64,000 nt of DNA from Dipteris shenzhenensis. Its lineage: Eukaryota > Polypodiophyta > Polypodiopsida > Gleicheniales. The notes under the pieces were generated by a model that saw only the letters and a list, made by a program, of their open reading frames with translations, was not told the DNA's origin and ran no database searches. A program made the translations under genes and the position numbers. The number at the start of each line of letters is the position of its first letter. The first letter of the stretch is position 1. Positions 32,320 to 43,650 of this stretch are shown here, one piece after another. The stretch lies in NCBI GenBank assembly GCA_047967505.1, contig CM106539.1. One strand, 5' to 3'.

Positions 32320-35300
32320 TGGGTTTTTTTTTTGGCAAAAAAAAGTTTGTGTTATATTAGAACATCATCATCATCATAAATATTTACATGTCCTTTGGCA
32401 AAGAACAACCAGCCCCTAAGGGGAGAGTTTCTTCATCAAAACATTTCTAAAAAATAGTCCTAGAGTTGACATAGCAGTAGCAGTAGATCAAAAGAGAGGA
32501 ACATAGGAGTCATCTGTATCGTCTGTATTGTCATCATTGAAGTAGTCAGAGTAGTTGAAGCTCTCTGAGTCCCTAGAGCTGTCAGTGTCATCTGCCTGGG
32601 CTTCAGAGGGTGAGTCTGGGTCCTTTTTAACAGTTGAGGGGTGTACCTATTTAAGAAAATCAGTGATCTTAGCAGGGATTTCAAAAGGTGTGGTATTCTC
32701 AATCCCTAAACAGCTTTGAGTATGTTCTTGAAGGTCAGCACTGAAGAGGGTAGCCTCTACTCTGAAATTGTGTATCATTTCTATGATTTTCCTTTGGTCC
32801 TATTCAACCAGTTAACAAACAGTAGGTCGGCTTGCAAGACAATTTGATTAAATTGGAAATCGTTCCTAGTTATCCATATAAACCAAAGTGCATGTGCTCT
32901 CAAGGGTGACCATATGCCCTGTTTTGTCCTTGCAGAGTCTCCTTGTAGAATGGCCTTCCAATTTATTGGCTCCCCTGTCTCTAGTTGGACTATTTTCCAA
33001 ACATTTTTGGCCACAAGATAGGCAACAAAGAGATGGAAAATATCTTCATTTGTAGGGGGGCAGTTCATGCATTTTCCATTTCCCTTCCCAATCCTCAGTC
33101 CTCTAATGTTGGTCCACACAACTTTATGCATTATGAGCCATAGCAGGGCAAACATTTTGTCAGGGATTGCAATTGACCAAATGGAACAAAACCTGAATTT
33201 CCATTTCTCCTTGGAGTCCTGCAATTTCCATATGGCATTAAGGACCCTGCAGAGTTTCCAATGTCTCTATTTGGTGTGAGGATAGGGAAGAAAGAGGTAC
33301 TCTCCACCTAGCTAAACTCTCTACCATAGACTAGGAAAGATCCACCTTTCCATTGCTGATTGCCCTTCCATAGTTGAATTCTATCCAAAACAAGTGACTG
33401 GCTTTGGTTATTTAAACCAAACTCTCTCCTAATCTCAGCCCAGGACTTCCACCTTAATTTAGCTCTGTTCCAAAGCTGCTGACCCCAGCATTGCAAGCCC
33501 TTTTTGAAGAGAAGAGAAGCCTTAGCAAATTCTTCATCAAACAGGACAGCTTCTTTGAAGATAACATAAATCCAAATTGAGTCCAATGTCATAAAAGCTC
33601 CTTTTCCTAGAAAAAATTTTTGGCTTTTGATACCTTCAAAGGCTATCCATAGAGAGATCCAAAGCTGGTTGCCTTTAGCTCTGTAGGGTTCAGGGTTACA
33701 AATAGCTGATAGCATGGGGTACTTTTTCGACTTGGGGGCTCTGAGAGGTCTTAGGGAGTTGACATTCCTTAGGAGAATTTGAGCCCAATCCTCAAGAGGG
33801 TGTAGGATTGCCTTAATTATCCATGTTGAGGAGAGTTTCAGAGCAGCCTACTCTATATCAATAGTAACCCCTAAGCCCCCCTCCTATTTGGGTTTGATAC
33901 AGAAGTCCCATCTGACTTTGGCTATCTTGCCTCCCCAAAGAAAAGATCTGCAAATTTTTATGAATTTGTCAATTCCAGATTTAGAGGGGGACCATGATGT
34001 GAGGTAGAAGATGACAATAGGGTATATGTAGTGGTTGAGAATAGTTCTTTTTCTAGCTAGACTAGCTTGGGGTCCTCTCCATTTCTCTATCTTGTTTTGG
34101 AATCTATTCAAGAACCAATCCCATCTCTGCTTGAGGGAAATATCAAACCCCATGGGGATACCTAGTAATCTGAAGACTGTGCCATGTTTGATTCTCTGGC
34201 AGCCCATCTCTTCCAAAACAGGTTGTTCATCCCCTTTGAGAGTTGCATATCTAGTTTTGGAGTGGTTGATTTTGGAACCAAAAGCTTTGTAGAATATCTC
34301 TAAGGACTCCATAGCCTCTTTAATATCTTGGGTATCATTCCTGAGGGTCAAGTTTGTATCATCAGCAAACTACTGACATATAAGGTGCTTGCTAGAAGGT
34401 AGCTCAATACCTTTCACCTTTCCTTCTTGAATTTGTGTGTTGCTATAGGAGCCACCCCAAGGAGTCTGTAGCAATTGCAAAGAGTAGAGGAGCAATAGGG
34501 CATCCTTGTCTCATAGACCTTTTAAGATCAAAGGGTTGGCTCATGATCCCATTAACACATATCTTGGCTATGGTATTAGTGAGAAGGAGTTTGATAAAAG
34601 AGATGAATAGGGGGCCAAGGCCCATGTTAGCTAGATGCTGAATGATGAAGCCCCATTCAAGTCTATCATATGCTTTGTCAAAGTGAACCTTCAAAAATCA
34701 TATGTCCTGTTTTGTTTCTCTAGCATACTCACAACCCTTCCACATATTGATGATGGCTTCCAATAGATGTCTGCCCTTTATGAAGCCTTTCTACTCTAGG
34801 AGTATCCACTTGGCCATTCTATTTTTTACTCTCAGAGCCAGAGCTTTAGCAAAAATTTTATAGCTGCAGTTAAGCATAGTGAGAGGTCTCCAGTTTCTTG
34901 ACTCAGCCTTATCTCCTTCCTTAGGAATAAGTTTAATGACACCCCCATTGATGTGAGTAGGCAAGTTCCCATTTTTTACACTTTCTTGCCATAATAGAAG
35001 GAGGTAGGGGCCAACAGTGGACCAAATTTTTTTTGTAGAATTCAATTGGCAGACCATCCTCTCCTAGTGTTTTACCATTTGCCATTACCTTGATAGCTTC
35101 AAAGAGCTCATCTAGAGACAAAGGTTTTTCCAGGTACTTGTTATCAAAGCTGAGCACAGTGTTTTTTCTAGCTTCCTTGCAAAGTTCCCTAGCCTTGATC
35201 ACTTCACTGTCTACTTGTATGGTGGAAGACAGTAAATTCTGAAAGTGGAGCTGGATGAGGTCAATGTTCTCCTCAGTAGATAGAGCAAGAGTTGTCAGCT

Positions 35301-35998
35301 TTTCTAAGAAGGGGAACCTCTTCAATGGACCTTTTCCTTCTAATAAGTTTGAAGTACTCTTTGGTAGGTCTTTCATCTTTACCAGCCCACCAATCTCTGA
35401 AGTATATTTTGGAGTCATTCAAAAGAATCTGTTCTTGAATTCTAAATTCATTTCTTTTAAGAACCAGGTCAGCCTGAGCCTGTGGGTCCCCCTATTTGGC
35501 TAGGGTCTCCAAGGGAGTGATCATGTTTTGAATGCTGTCCATTCTCTTGGCCCTTATTTTTAGCTCTGTCCCTTCTAGCTTTTCTGAGTAGCCTTTGAGT
35601 CTGATCAACTGCAGTACACTAGGAGTCATTGGTTGAGGCAAAGTTAGTGAAAGCCTTAAGCCAAATAGCTTTAATCCCTTCTTGGACACTCTTCAAGTCA
35701 AAGAATTTAGGATCAGCCTTAAACCATGATGTGGTTTTTTGGCCCAAGCCAAAATCACATTTGAGACGGATTGGCTTGTGATCTGAGAGAAAGAAAGAGG
35801 AGAAGACCTGAGTCTGAAAAGATCTAGTCTGTTTTACTAGTTCTTGAGAAGCATAGATCCTGTCCAATCTAGCGCCTCTTTTGTTGTCTCCAACTTGACT
35901 ATTTGACCAAGTGGAGGTGCCCTTCATCCCCATGTCCATTAGACTTAGGTCTTCTTTCAAATCCTCCCAAAGGGTCAGTTCTCTGCCTCTGATGAACT
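32320..35998 (-). mobile_element. L1-type LINE, 5'-truncated and decayed
   Basis: Minus-strand non-LTR retrotransposon. It begins inside the endonuclease at about 35998 (RELTLWEDLKEDLSLMDMGM, GARLDRIYAS, then FLSDHKPIRLKC with the catalytic SDH). The linker is followed by reverse transcriptase: NGKTLGEDGLPIEFYKK (35418-34933), VIKLIPKEGDKAESRNWRPL (35057-34791), KVHFDKAYDRLEW and MRQGCPIAPLLF (34694-34443), and FADDTNLT near 34350, right after a TAG that replaces a Gln codon. The finger/thumb and maturase-like region runs to 33884 (LLGIPMGFD, RSFLWGG). A zf-RVT domain is at 33224-32781 (WLIMHKVVWTNIRG, CMNCPPTNEDIFHLF). The tail ends at the oligo(T) of 32323-32332 on the plus strand. Frameshifts and stops make it inactive. 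Target duplications were not found. Confidence 0.9.
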
Positions 35999-35999
35999 C

Positions 36000-36990
36000 T
36001 CAAAATCAAAGAGAGACAAAACATTTATAATGAGATGTACACACGTTAATAAGATCTCACACACACGTAGTCATAAAAGAAGGGTTTTCAGAGCTTGTGA
36101 TGATATGGCAATGCCACATGGCAGATCCCAAAAAATAATTATTCTATTCTAATGATAATCTGCACTACCTGAGCTAAAAGGATGTCAGATTTTTAACATG
36201 ACAATGGTTCTTCCAACACTAATTGATCATTACTAGCATTTTGAAAATAGATATTGGTTTACTATCCTAACTTCGAAACCACTTTACATTGAATTACTTA
36301 AAAGCTTAAACTAACAAGCCTAGAACTTTTTTGGGCAAGTTTCCTATTTTAATTGTGATCTCTTAATTTGTTCTTGCAAATAGGCATTTTAAATGGTGGT
36401 GATAGCACTAGTGTTTCAATAGGGAGGAGTCTTGGATAAAAGAGTATGATAATAACTAGATACAAAAAGGGGCTTGCACAATCCCTTTAGATAAGAAGTT
36501 AGTATTGATTTTGAATTCTTTCTATTCTTTATTGATAGAGCTTTGGCAACACTTAGTCCAATTAGTCTTGATTGTAAATCTTTAATTGTGTGATACAAAA
36601 TCAAGTCAGTCATAAAAGTTTTAACGTCACAATTTAATTCAAATATACTTGTGATATGATTAAAACCTTTCAGTTAGAAAAGCTTGTCCCCATGTGTCAT
36701 GATAAATCACCTTTTTAAAAAATTATCATATAAGAAACTCTTAAAAAACATCTCAATTTGAAGAATTACACTTGAAAATCATTAATCATCCTTTAGTATT
36801 AGCTAATCAAAGAAGAACCTTTTGATTATTGACAATGAATGGTACTCCACATCTTGTGCATGGAACCTCAAGCTTATATAACTCCACATCTTGTGCACAT
36901 TAACCTAGATTAATTAACTAATATTGAAGACATTTCTTATCATGTAAGGCAAGTAGTATCATCCATCAACGAAGTGAAGTGATTGACTAC
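36000..36990. other. No gene recognised; 3' flank of the profilin gene
   Basis: AT-rich single-copy-looking sequence. The part nearest 36990 must hold the profilin 3' untranslated region; I see no clear polyadenylation signal that I would commit to. Confidence 0.35.
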
Positions 36991-36994
36991 TATA

Positions 36995-37919
36995 TCATAT
37001 GGATTGTTCTATGAGGTAGTCACCAAGCTTCTCCACCACTATGTTGCATTCACTTGGTGTAACACCTTCGTCATATATGCCTATGACAAGAGCGGCACTT
37101 GTCCTCTTAATGGTCAAGCCCCCTTGCCCCTGAAAAGAATTCAATCTTCATGAAGTGACTCCCGGATTCTTGGAAGAAAGATGTTAAGATGATTTTTTCT
37201 GTTATTAATCACCAAAATCGATAACATACGCACATTTAAATGCCTATTTATCCGCTTAAGCATATGAGAACCCACCTTTTTACCACGGATAACTTGACCA
37301 GGTTCACCTTGAATGAGCATGTATTTGGTTCCCCCGAGGATAATGCCGTGTTGTGCAAGTTCGGTACTATCACTAAAGCCTTTTACGATACTTTCGATCT
37401 CGTCCGGTGTCACCTAAAAATCAACTAAACAAATGAAGAACTCCTCTTCTGTCAACTAAAAGATCGAATAAACCCATCAGAACCATCAGTTCACCTCAAA
37501 ACCTCCGTTCATGAGGGTAAATTTCAGCTATAGAAAAATCAATTTGACTGTAGCGCACTGAACCTACACTCTGCGAAGAGAGCAATCCAGATCTGAGGGA
37601 AACCCATCCGATCTGGAAGGCAGTGCACCTAATGTAACGCACCTCTCGTTCAGAGAAAATAATTCATTAAGCAGCCAATGGTTTACCAAAGTATCCTTTC
37701 AGTACACAGCGGGCATTCTCTCATAACGAGCGCTTATTCCTCGGCGGTGAGAAATTTCAATGCAGTCACATTCCTTGGGCAACTTGCCCTGGGAGCGGTC
37801 ACTAAAACCACGCAATTTGTTGTAGTAAGAACGTCAGTGTGTGCAAAAGCGGCAGAGAGGAGGTCAGTGGAGGTGAATTGTTTAGAGCAGCCATAGCAGC
37901 GATCTCAGATGGGGATAGA

Positions 37920-37971
<52 letters not shown>

Positions 37972-38109
37972 TGGTAATCTTACCTTGGGAAATCGATCGC
38001 TTTGGGCCCAGACGTAGCCATCTTGACCCATGATAGCGGCAGAGGTGAGATGGTTGCCATGGGAGAGCTCGATCATGAGGTGCCCGTCGACGAACTCCTG
38101 CCAGGACAT
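36995..38109 (-). CDS. PRF: Profilin (three exons, intact)
   Basis: Actin-monomer, polyproline and phosphoinositide-binding protein of the cytosol. Exon 1 is 38109-37984 (42 codons, starts [12 protein letters not shown] and contains [12 protein letters not shown]). Exon 2 is 37413-37276 (46 codons; [34 protein letters not shown]). Exon 3 is 37129-36995 (44 codons plus [36 protein letters not shown]). The total is 132 residues, the usual plant profilin length. Both introns (570 and 146 bp) are phase 0 with GTAAGA...TTTTTAG and GTGGGT...TTTTCAG, matching the conserved two-intron structure of plant profilins. The N-terminal MSWQ..VD.HL, the WAQS and YD motifs and the C-terminal [10 protein letters not shown] are all present. 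No stop or frameshift was seen, so this is the one gene here likely to be functional. Confidence 0.95.
37414..37983 (-). other. Profilin intron 1 with a (GA)n tract
   Basis: The intron holds an uninterrupted dinucleotide run of about 23 GA units at 37923-37969 (plus strand), 14 bp from the splice donor. GA/CT runs near plant 5' ends can bind GAGA-type factors; whether this one does is unknown. Confidence 0.8.
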
Positions 38110-38290
38110 GGCGGCGTCAAGAGCAAGGATAGTAACAAAAGATTCAACAACAGAGGCAGCGATGGGCCAAAAGAAGGAGTAGGAGTAGAAGAAGCAGAAG
38201 CAAAGCCAAAATCAGCGCATGATAAGAAGTAGATGAAGAAGAAGAAGAAGAAGAAGGAAGATCACTGGTGTCAAAGCTTAGCAATGACGT
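38110..38290 (-). promoter_or_regulatory. PRF: Presumed profilin 5' untranslated and proximal promoter region
   Basis: Upstream of the minus-strand ATG the sequence is CT/CTT-rich in the sense strand, including a (GAA)n run at about 38233-38254 on the plus strand. Pyrimidine-rich leaders are common in plant housekeeping genes. No TATA box was assigned. Confidence 0.4.
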
Positions 38291-38499
38291 TTGCGGGCCT
38301 CTACGAAACCGCATGCAGACCGTCGATCTTACTCAACCCTCCATCTCAACCGTCCGATCAAACGGACGCCTCTACACTTTCCCTTCTCACTCAAGCCTGA
38401 CCGCGTACCACACCACCTCTTGTATTCTACGTTTTAATTCTTGCTTTTTCCCATCCATTGTCCCACACATAGCATATTTAGCATAAAGCATAAGATTCA

Positions 38500-39120
38500 C
38501 TTCACACACACACATATGGTGCTCGCACTCCACACACATACACACACCATATATTCGCCATTTATCTAGTAAATGTGTCCCTTTGGGATCCAAATCTTAA
38601 AGGTGCAATGGCAACTCAAACTCTTGGTCTCCTTCTATCACCTAAGAATATACTTAGGTATCAGGTGCTTTGAATTTATCTTAATTTCGCCATTCATGCC
38701 CACACAATGCACACGCACATGACTTTAAGCGATACTAATCAAAACTACCATAAATAAAATAAGAGAGACTAATTGGATATTAGGGCACTTATGACTAATA
38801 AAAAATATCACAACATCAAATCTCCACTAGAATAATAGGGCACTTATGTGGGCCTCCCCTCAACTCCTCTCATCACTTATTTTCTAGGTATTCCTTTTGT
38901 CATATTTGAGGGCATAATGCCCTCATATATCTTGGATTGCTCTAGATTGTTCTCTTTGTTAAAGCCCTGATCACATAATGCATGCATAGGCATTAATGTA
39001 GAGCTTTCGATAACTTAAAATAGAGAATCAATTCTCCTTATCAACCAACACCCATCCCTCATCCATCACACAAAACTACCTTCCTCCCAAAAGACATAGC
39101 CTTTCTTAGGGGGTAGTTTT
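38500..39120. other. Non-coding, no gene recognised
   Basis: Contains short CA-rich runs at 38500-38550 and AT-rich sequence; no frame of interest. Confidence 0.3.
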
Positions 39121-39400
39121 TCTATGATGAGACAACCCTTTCAAACATAGTCCCTTTTTCTTCCTTTTTATAAGTCACAGTGTGGATTTTTGTAGGAACC
39201 TTCATGATAACCAAAATATTAAAAATGAAACCCCTTGCTTTTGCTCTCACGCATCCCACACATTCATCATTCCATCCTCTCTTTTGGACTTGTCTTCGCC
39301 AAGTCTCCATCTTTCAAACCTTTTCAAGCTTTATACCCTATGCATTTCTTCCCCCTTTTCCTAGCTTTGAGTTCACGCAATCCCCCTGCCCCCCCCTTCT

Positions 39401-39420
39401 CTCTCTCTCTCTCTCTCTCT

Positions 39421-39452
<32 letters not shown>
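39401..39452. repeat. Compound (CT)n(CA)n microsatellite
   Basis: CTCTCT... to 39420 followed by CATA and a CA run to about 39451, with a C-homopolymer at 39470-39482. Confidence 0.9.
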
Positions 39453-39455
<3 letters not shown>

Positions 39456-39499
39456 ATGAACTACCCTCATCCCCCCCCCCCCTTCTTTTCAATAATACC

Positions 39500-40397
39500 T
39501 ATTTATAAAAATTGCCCCTTCCCTTGAAAAACATTTAAATCAATTCTCATACGGGGTAGGTCACCTTGATATGTTTTGATTTTCCTCCCCTTCATGCTAC
39601 CTAAACCAACTTATATTTATGGTTAAGCTATATATATATATCTTTTAACCTCCACTTTTTTTTGTTATAGTTATTCTGTTATATATATGAGGTACATACA
39701 TTCATTTTATCTTCATTTCCCTCCACCTTTGGTTTATATTTTTTTAGTTTTTTGGTTATAAACTATATATAATGTGTCCTCTTTTTTCTTCATGTCCCTC
39801 CCCCTTTTTTTATTCTTATGAATTATGTTTATTGAATTTATTATTACCTCGTTTATATTTGCTCTCTTAAAAAGTTAGATGCTTCACCTCACAATTAGTT
39901 ATTTGCAATATCCCATTATCTCCCGACCCCCAACTTTTACTTACATAAGCATTGACAAACCCCCCTAAAAGACCCCCACGTCTTTACACTTCTAATTATT
40001 TTCTTTAAAAGGGTGACATAAAGGGTGAAATAAAATTAACAATAATCCTATACATTGTTCAAAGGGTGACATAAAATTAATTATGATCCTATAATTTGTT
40101 GACTGATCAATTATGATCCTATATAATCTCACTTGATTGACCTTAGTCTTCTTTCTTCTTTTAATTTTTCTTTTTTACATTTCATCCTACCCTAAAGATA
40201 ATAACTTACACTGCCACCCTTGCATGACTCCACTTCCCTGAGACTTCCTCGCAGGTAGGTACACGTGGTTTGGTCCCTTGATCTCTCCATCACCATCATC
40301 TCACCCTCCACTCTTCCTCCTTGCTAATATATATATATATAACTTTACTTCCGCCGTAACCTTTTTTTCCCCCTAAAAAATCCTTTTCCCTTGTATA
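39500..40397. other. AT/pyrimidine-rich flank of the copia insertion
   Basis: No gene. The last 65 bp (about 40331-40397; TAACTTTACTTCCGCCGTAA then CCTTTTTTTCC) match 57354-57418, the paralogous empty site. Confidence 0.6.
40393..40397. repeat. Target-site duplication, left copy (GTATA)
   Basis: GTATA immediately precedes the 5' LTR and recurs at 45872-45876 immediately after the 3' LTR. The paralogous uninterrupted site at 57419 has GTATA once. Confidence 0.9.
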
Positions 40398-41130
40398 TGT
40401 TAGATATCAATGCTCCACTCTCGTGTAACTACGCGGGAACCAGCTAACTCTACTTGTAAGCCCCCCATATGAGGAGAAGGCATTTGAGTAGCTCGATTAT
40501 CCGGTAGGTCTTGGTTTGGACACCAAATGGGGGCCATGTGTGGCCTGATGGCTGGACGGCTTTAAATAGAGTTGGCACACTGCCAACTAGGCTACATGCA
40601 AGTGCGGGAAGGCATCCCATGACTGACCACACTGAGGGTAGATGGAGCATTTCCCGAGGCAGCCCACTCTCGGCTTGCGAGGCCTGTTTGGAGCCCCAGA
40701 TGATCCCGAATGGCTCTGGGCCGAATGGATTCCGTAGGTTAATTGCTCTATTCTGCGCCATGTATCTAACGTGTGGTCGGTGGCCTATTTCAGGACCGAC
40801 CTCTAGTCGGCCATTTTGGGCCAACTGGGTCGGTCTCCCAATTGGGTCTAATCGACTATGACTAGTGGCTATATAAGAGCAAGCCCATGAAGCCCATCAT
40901 AATCACTGGCTACAGCAACCCTGATTCCTTAGCATCCAGCCTCCGTCCTCTACTGTTTCCAGCATGCCATCGAAGCTTCTCACACAGGAGCGCATGGCTG
41001 GGAGGCAGCGCCATCTATTGTATCAGTTTTACAATAATCAAATTTTTGATTCTCCATACTATCTGCTTTTCTCTCTTGCATACGAGATCCTGTTATCTAT
41101 TGAGCACAGACGTTGTATTGTTTTCTTACA
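40398..41130 (+). repeat. 5' LTR of the copia element
   Basis: Starts TGTTAGATATCAATGCTCCA and ends GTTTTCTTACA. A likely TATA box is TATATAAG at 40871, followed by the transcribed R/U5 part. It has a few short stretches (for example near 40553-40563 and 40787-40794) missing from the 3' copy. Confidence 0.95.
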
Positions 41131-41144
41131 TGATATCAGAGCTT
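41131..41144 (+). other. Primer-binding site of the copia element
   Basis: TGATATCAGAGC directly follows the 5' LTR; it differs by one base from TGGTATCAGAGC, the complement of plant initiator Met tRNA. Confidence 0.9.
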
Positions 41145-41200
41145 GGGCTCTAGTAAGAAGATTTGGTATTGTGTTTTTGTTTGCGAGCAGACTGTGAGAG

Positions 41201-42060
41201 ATGGCCCAGCCCGCAAGACTGCGAATCCCACCGTTTGGCAAAAGCGAAAAGTTAGACGGCACTAACTATCCACTCTGGAGGTTCAAGATGGAGACCATCC
41301 TAAGCGCATACGAGCTTTGGGATACTACTACTAGGGTGGACGTGAAGTCGGTTGCGAGATTGGATCCACGAGACCGGATCCAGCAATGCAAGACAACATA
41401 TAGTACCAACTGCAGATCAGATTCTCGCATAAACAAGAAGAAATGCAGATGCATGCACTGTGTTCTATCGTCTATAGTGTAAGTGATTCTGTCATGGCGT
41501 CAATTCAACATGTCACCACAGCGGAGAAGGCATGGACGGTCTTGAAAAATCAGTACGAGACCACGAATCAGACGCAGATTCAGAATCTGGAGACTCAACT
41601 TGCAAACGAGAAACTGTCTAAGTCTAAAACGGCAAAGAAGTTCATCACTAGGGTGAAGAATCTGCGTGATTAGATGACTACAATTGGCATCACCATCACT
41701 AGTAAGAATCTAGCATGAAGGTGCATACGGATTCTCCCACTAAAGTACGACGGTCTTATTATGGCGCTGAATACGCAGAACAGAAATCCGCCCCTCAACT
41801 TTGAGGATTTTAGTGCGATGCTTCTGGAGGAGGAGATGCGTCAAAAGACGAGGACTGGAGAAGATTTGGCTTTCTCAGCTGGATCAAAGAAAGGTAAGAG
41901 TAAGGACTCTAGTAACCCATCTTCTTCTGATGATAAAAAGAGAAAGAAGAAGATCAAGTGCTTCTATTGCAATAAGGCAGGACACAAGTAGAATGAGTGC
42001 CGGAAGAAGATTGCAGATGAGAAGAACGGAGTAAAGAAATAGTCTAGCAACAACGCGTAG
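41201..42060 (+). pseudogene. Copia Gag region
   Basis: ATG 41201 begins MAQPARLRIPPFGKSEKLDG, then TNYPLWRFKMETIL. After a gap in frame, ASIQHVTTAEKAWTVLKNQY, NEKLSKSKTAKKFITRVKNL, and MALNTQNRNPPLNFEDFSAM LLEEEMRQK form the UBN2 core. The CCHC knuckle at 41959-42000 reads CFYCNKAGHK-stop-NEC, with the stop at a position that is normally a coding residue. Stops at 41671 (TAG), 41716 (TGA), 41989, 42040 and 42058 (TAG) interrupt it. A frame change lies near 41430. Gag would form the cytoplasmic particle around the element RNA. Confidence 0.9.
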
Positions 42061-43650
42061 GCAGTACCAGTAGAGCTGTTTGTAGCAATTGAGGAGATTT
42101 ACACGAAGGCAGTTCATGTACCTATGGATGAGCCTTGGATTATTGACAGTGGTGCATCGCGCCACATGACCAGTCGGAAGGATTGGTATACCTCTTTATA
42201 GCCGGTAGGGAATGACATCCTGGTAGCAGTTGGCAATGATGCAAAATGTCCAGCAAAAGGAAAAGGCACGATTGCTCTCAAGACAGATGGAGTTGTAAAA
42301 CAGTTGTCCGATGTTCTTTATGTGCCAGATATCAAGAGGAACTTGTTGTCCATTTCTGCGATCACGGATCGGGACCTCAAAGTTCACATCGATAAGAATG
42401 GCGCACAGACTTTGGATCTTCAAGGGAAGGTCATTAGTAAAGGTACACGACGCAACAACATCTACGAACTCTCAGCTTTCAGTGCTCGAGCCGATGTGAG
42501 CAACATGAAGCTGTGGCATGAGAGGTTTGGTCATCTAAACCTTAGTTCTTTAAAGGAGATGCATAAAAGTGGAATGATTGCAGACCTACCAAAAATTACA
42601 GATCTGCCCGATGTATGTGAAGCTTGCATGATGGGCAAGCAACATCGGCAACCCTTTCCTAAAGAGGCTAGCAGGGCAAAGGCTCCTCTAGAGCTCATTC
42701 ACATGGACCTCTGCGGAAAGATGGAGATGGAAGCTTTGGGTGGTTCCTACTACTTCATGACGCTGATCGACGACTATAGTAGAAGGATATGGATATAGTT
42801 CCTGAAGACTAAAGATGAGGGTTTTAGTAAGTTCAAAGAATGGCATGTAATGGTCGAGAAAGAAACGGGGAGGAAGGTGAAGAAGTTGAGATCAGACAGA
42901 GGTGGTGAGTTCACATCAAGTGAATTCGAAAGTTACTGCAAAAGTCACGGGATCAAGAGGCAGAAATACCCGCCACATACATCACAACAAAATGGACTAG
43001 CAGAGCGCAAGATGCGCATCATCTGCGAAATGGGCAGGAGTATGATGAAAGGGAAAGATTTGCCAAAGACTTTCTGGGTTGAAGCATGTAACACGGTAGT
43101 TTACATTCTGAATCATAGCTACACGAAGGCTGTGAATGGGATGACTCCACTGCAGGCCTTTTCTAGTAAGAAACCTTCAGCTGCACATTTCAAAGTTTTT
43201 GGATGTGACTGTTTTGTGCATGTCCCTGATGCTAATAGGACCAAATGGGAACCGAAGAGCCAAAAGTGTATTTTCTTGGGCTACAGTGAAGAGGCGAAGG
43301 GTTACCGTCTCTATAATCCTGATACCAAGAAGGTAATAGTAAGTCACGATGTGGTCTTCTCAGAATAGCTACATCAATTGGAGGAGGATGCTTCCTTCCC
43401 AGACAACCAGGACCAGGATATCCATCTAGTACAACCACCAACAGCAGACCGAACTCCCCCAATGGTGCTTGGGAGGATTCAAGATAAAGAAGAGGAAGTA
43501 TAGCCTATAGAACCACAATGGCAACGGCCATTCCCAAAGTGGGTAAAGCAGCTTTTGGCCGGCAGAGAACCTCCAGCCATTAAGGAGGAACCATCCGAAC
43601 ACCGCCGGTCCAAGAGATTAGAGGAGCAAAGAAGGGCGTAGGAACACTTG
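42061..43650 (+). pseudogene. Copia protease and integrase region
   Basis: The protease core is intact at 42145 (WIIDSGASRHMTS). GAG-pre-integrase follows (LYVPDIKRNLLSISAI, KLWHERFGHLNLSSL with the zinc His pair, CEACMMGKQHRQPFP with the Cys pair). The integrase DDE residues are in LELIHMDLCGKM, LRSDRGGEFTSSEF and NGLAERKMR, so all three catalytic acids survive. The C-terminal GKEL-like module reads FKVFGCDCFVHVPD and KCIFLGYSEEAKGYRLYNP. TAG stops at 42199, 42796, 43366, 43501 and 43639 break the frame. Confidence 0.9.

Noticed and set aside
37839-38033. Plus-strand frame with a long Arg-Glu repeat
   Set aside because: It is the GA microsatellite in profilin intron 1 read on the wrong strand.
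39180-39527. Plus-strand frame ending in Thr-His repeats
   Set aside because: Generated by the CT/CA microsatellite; no domain and no supporting signals.
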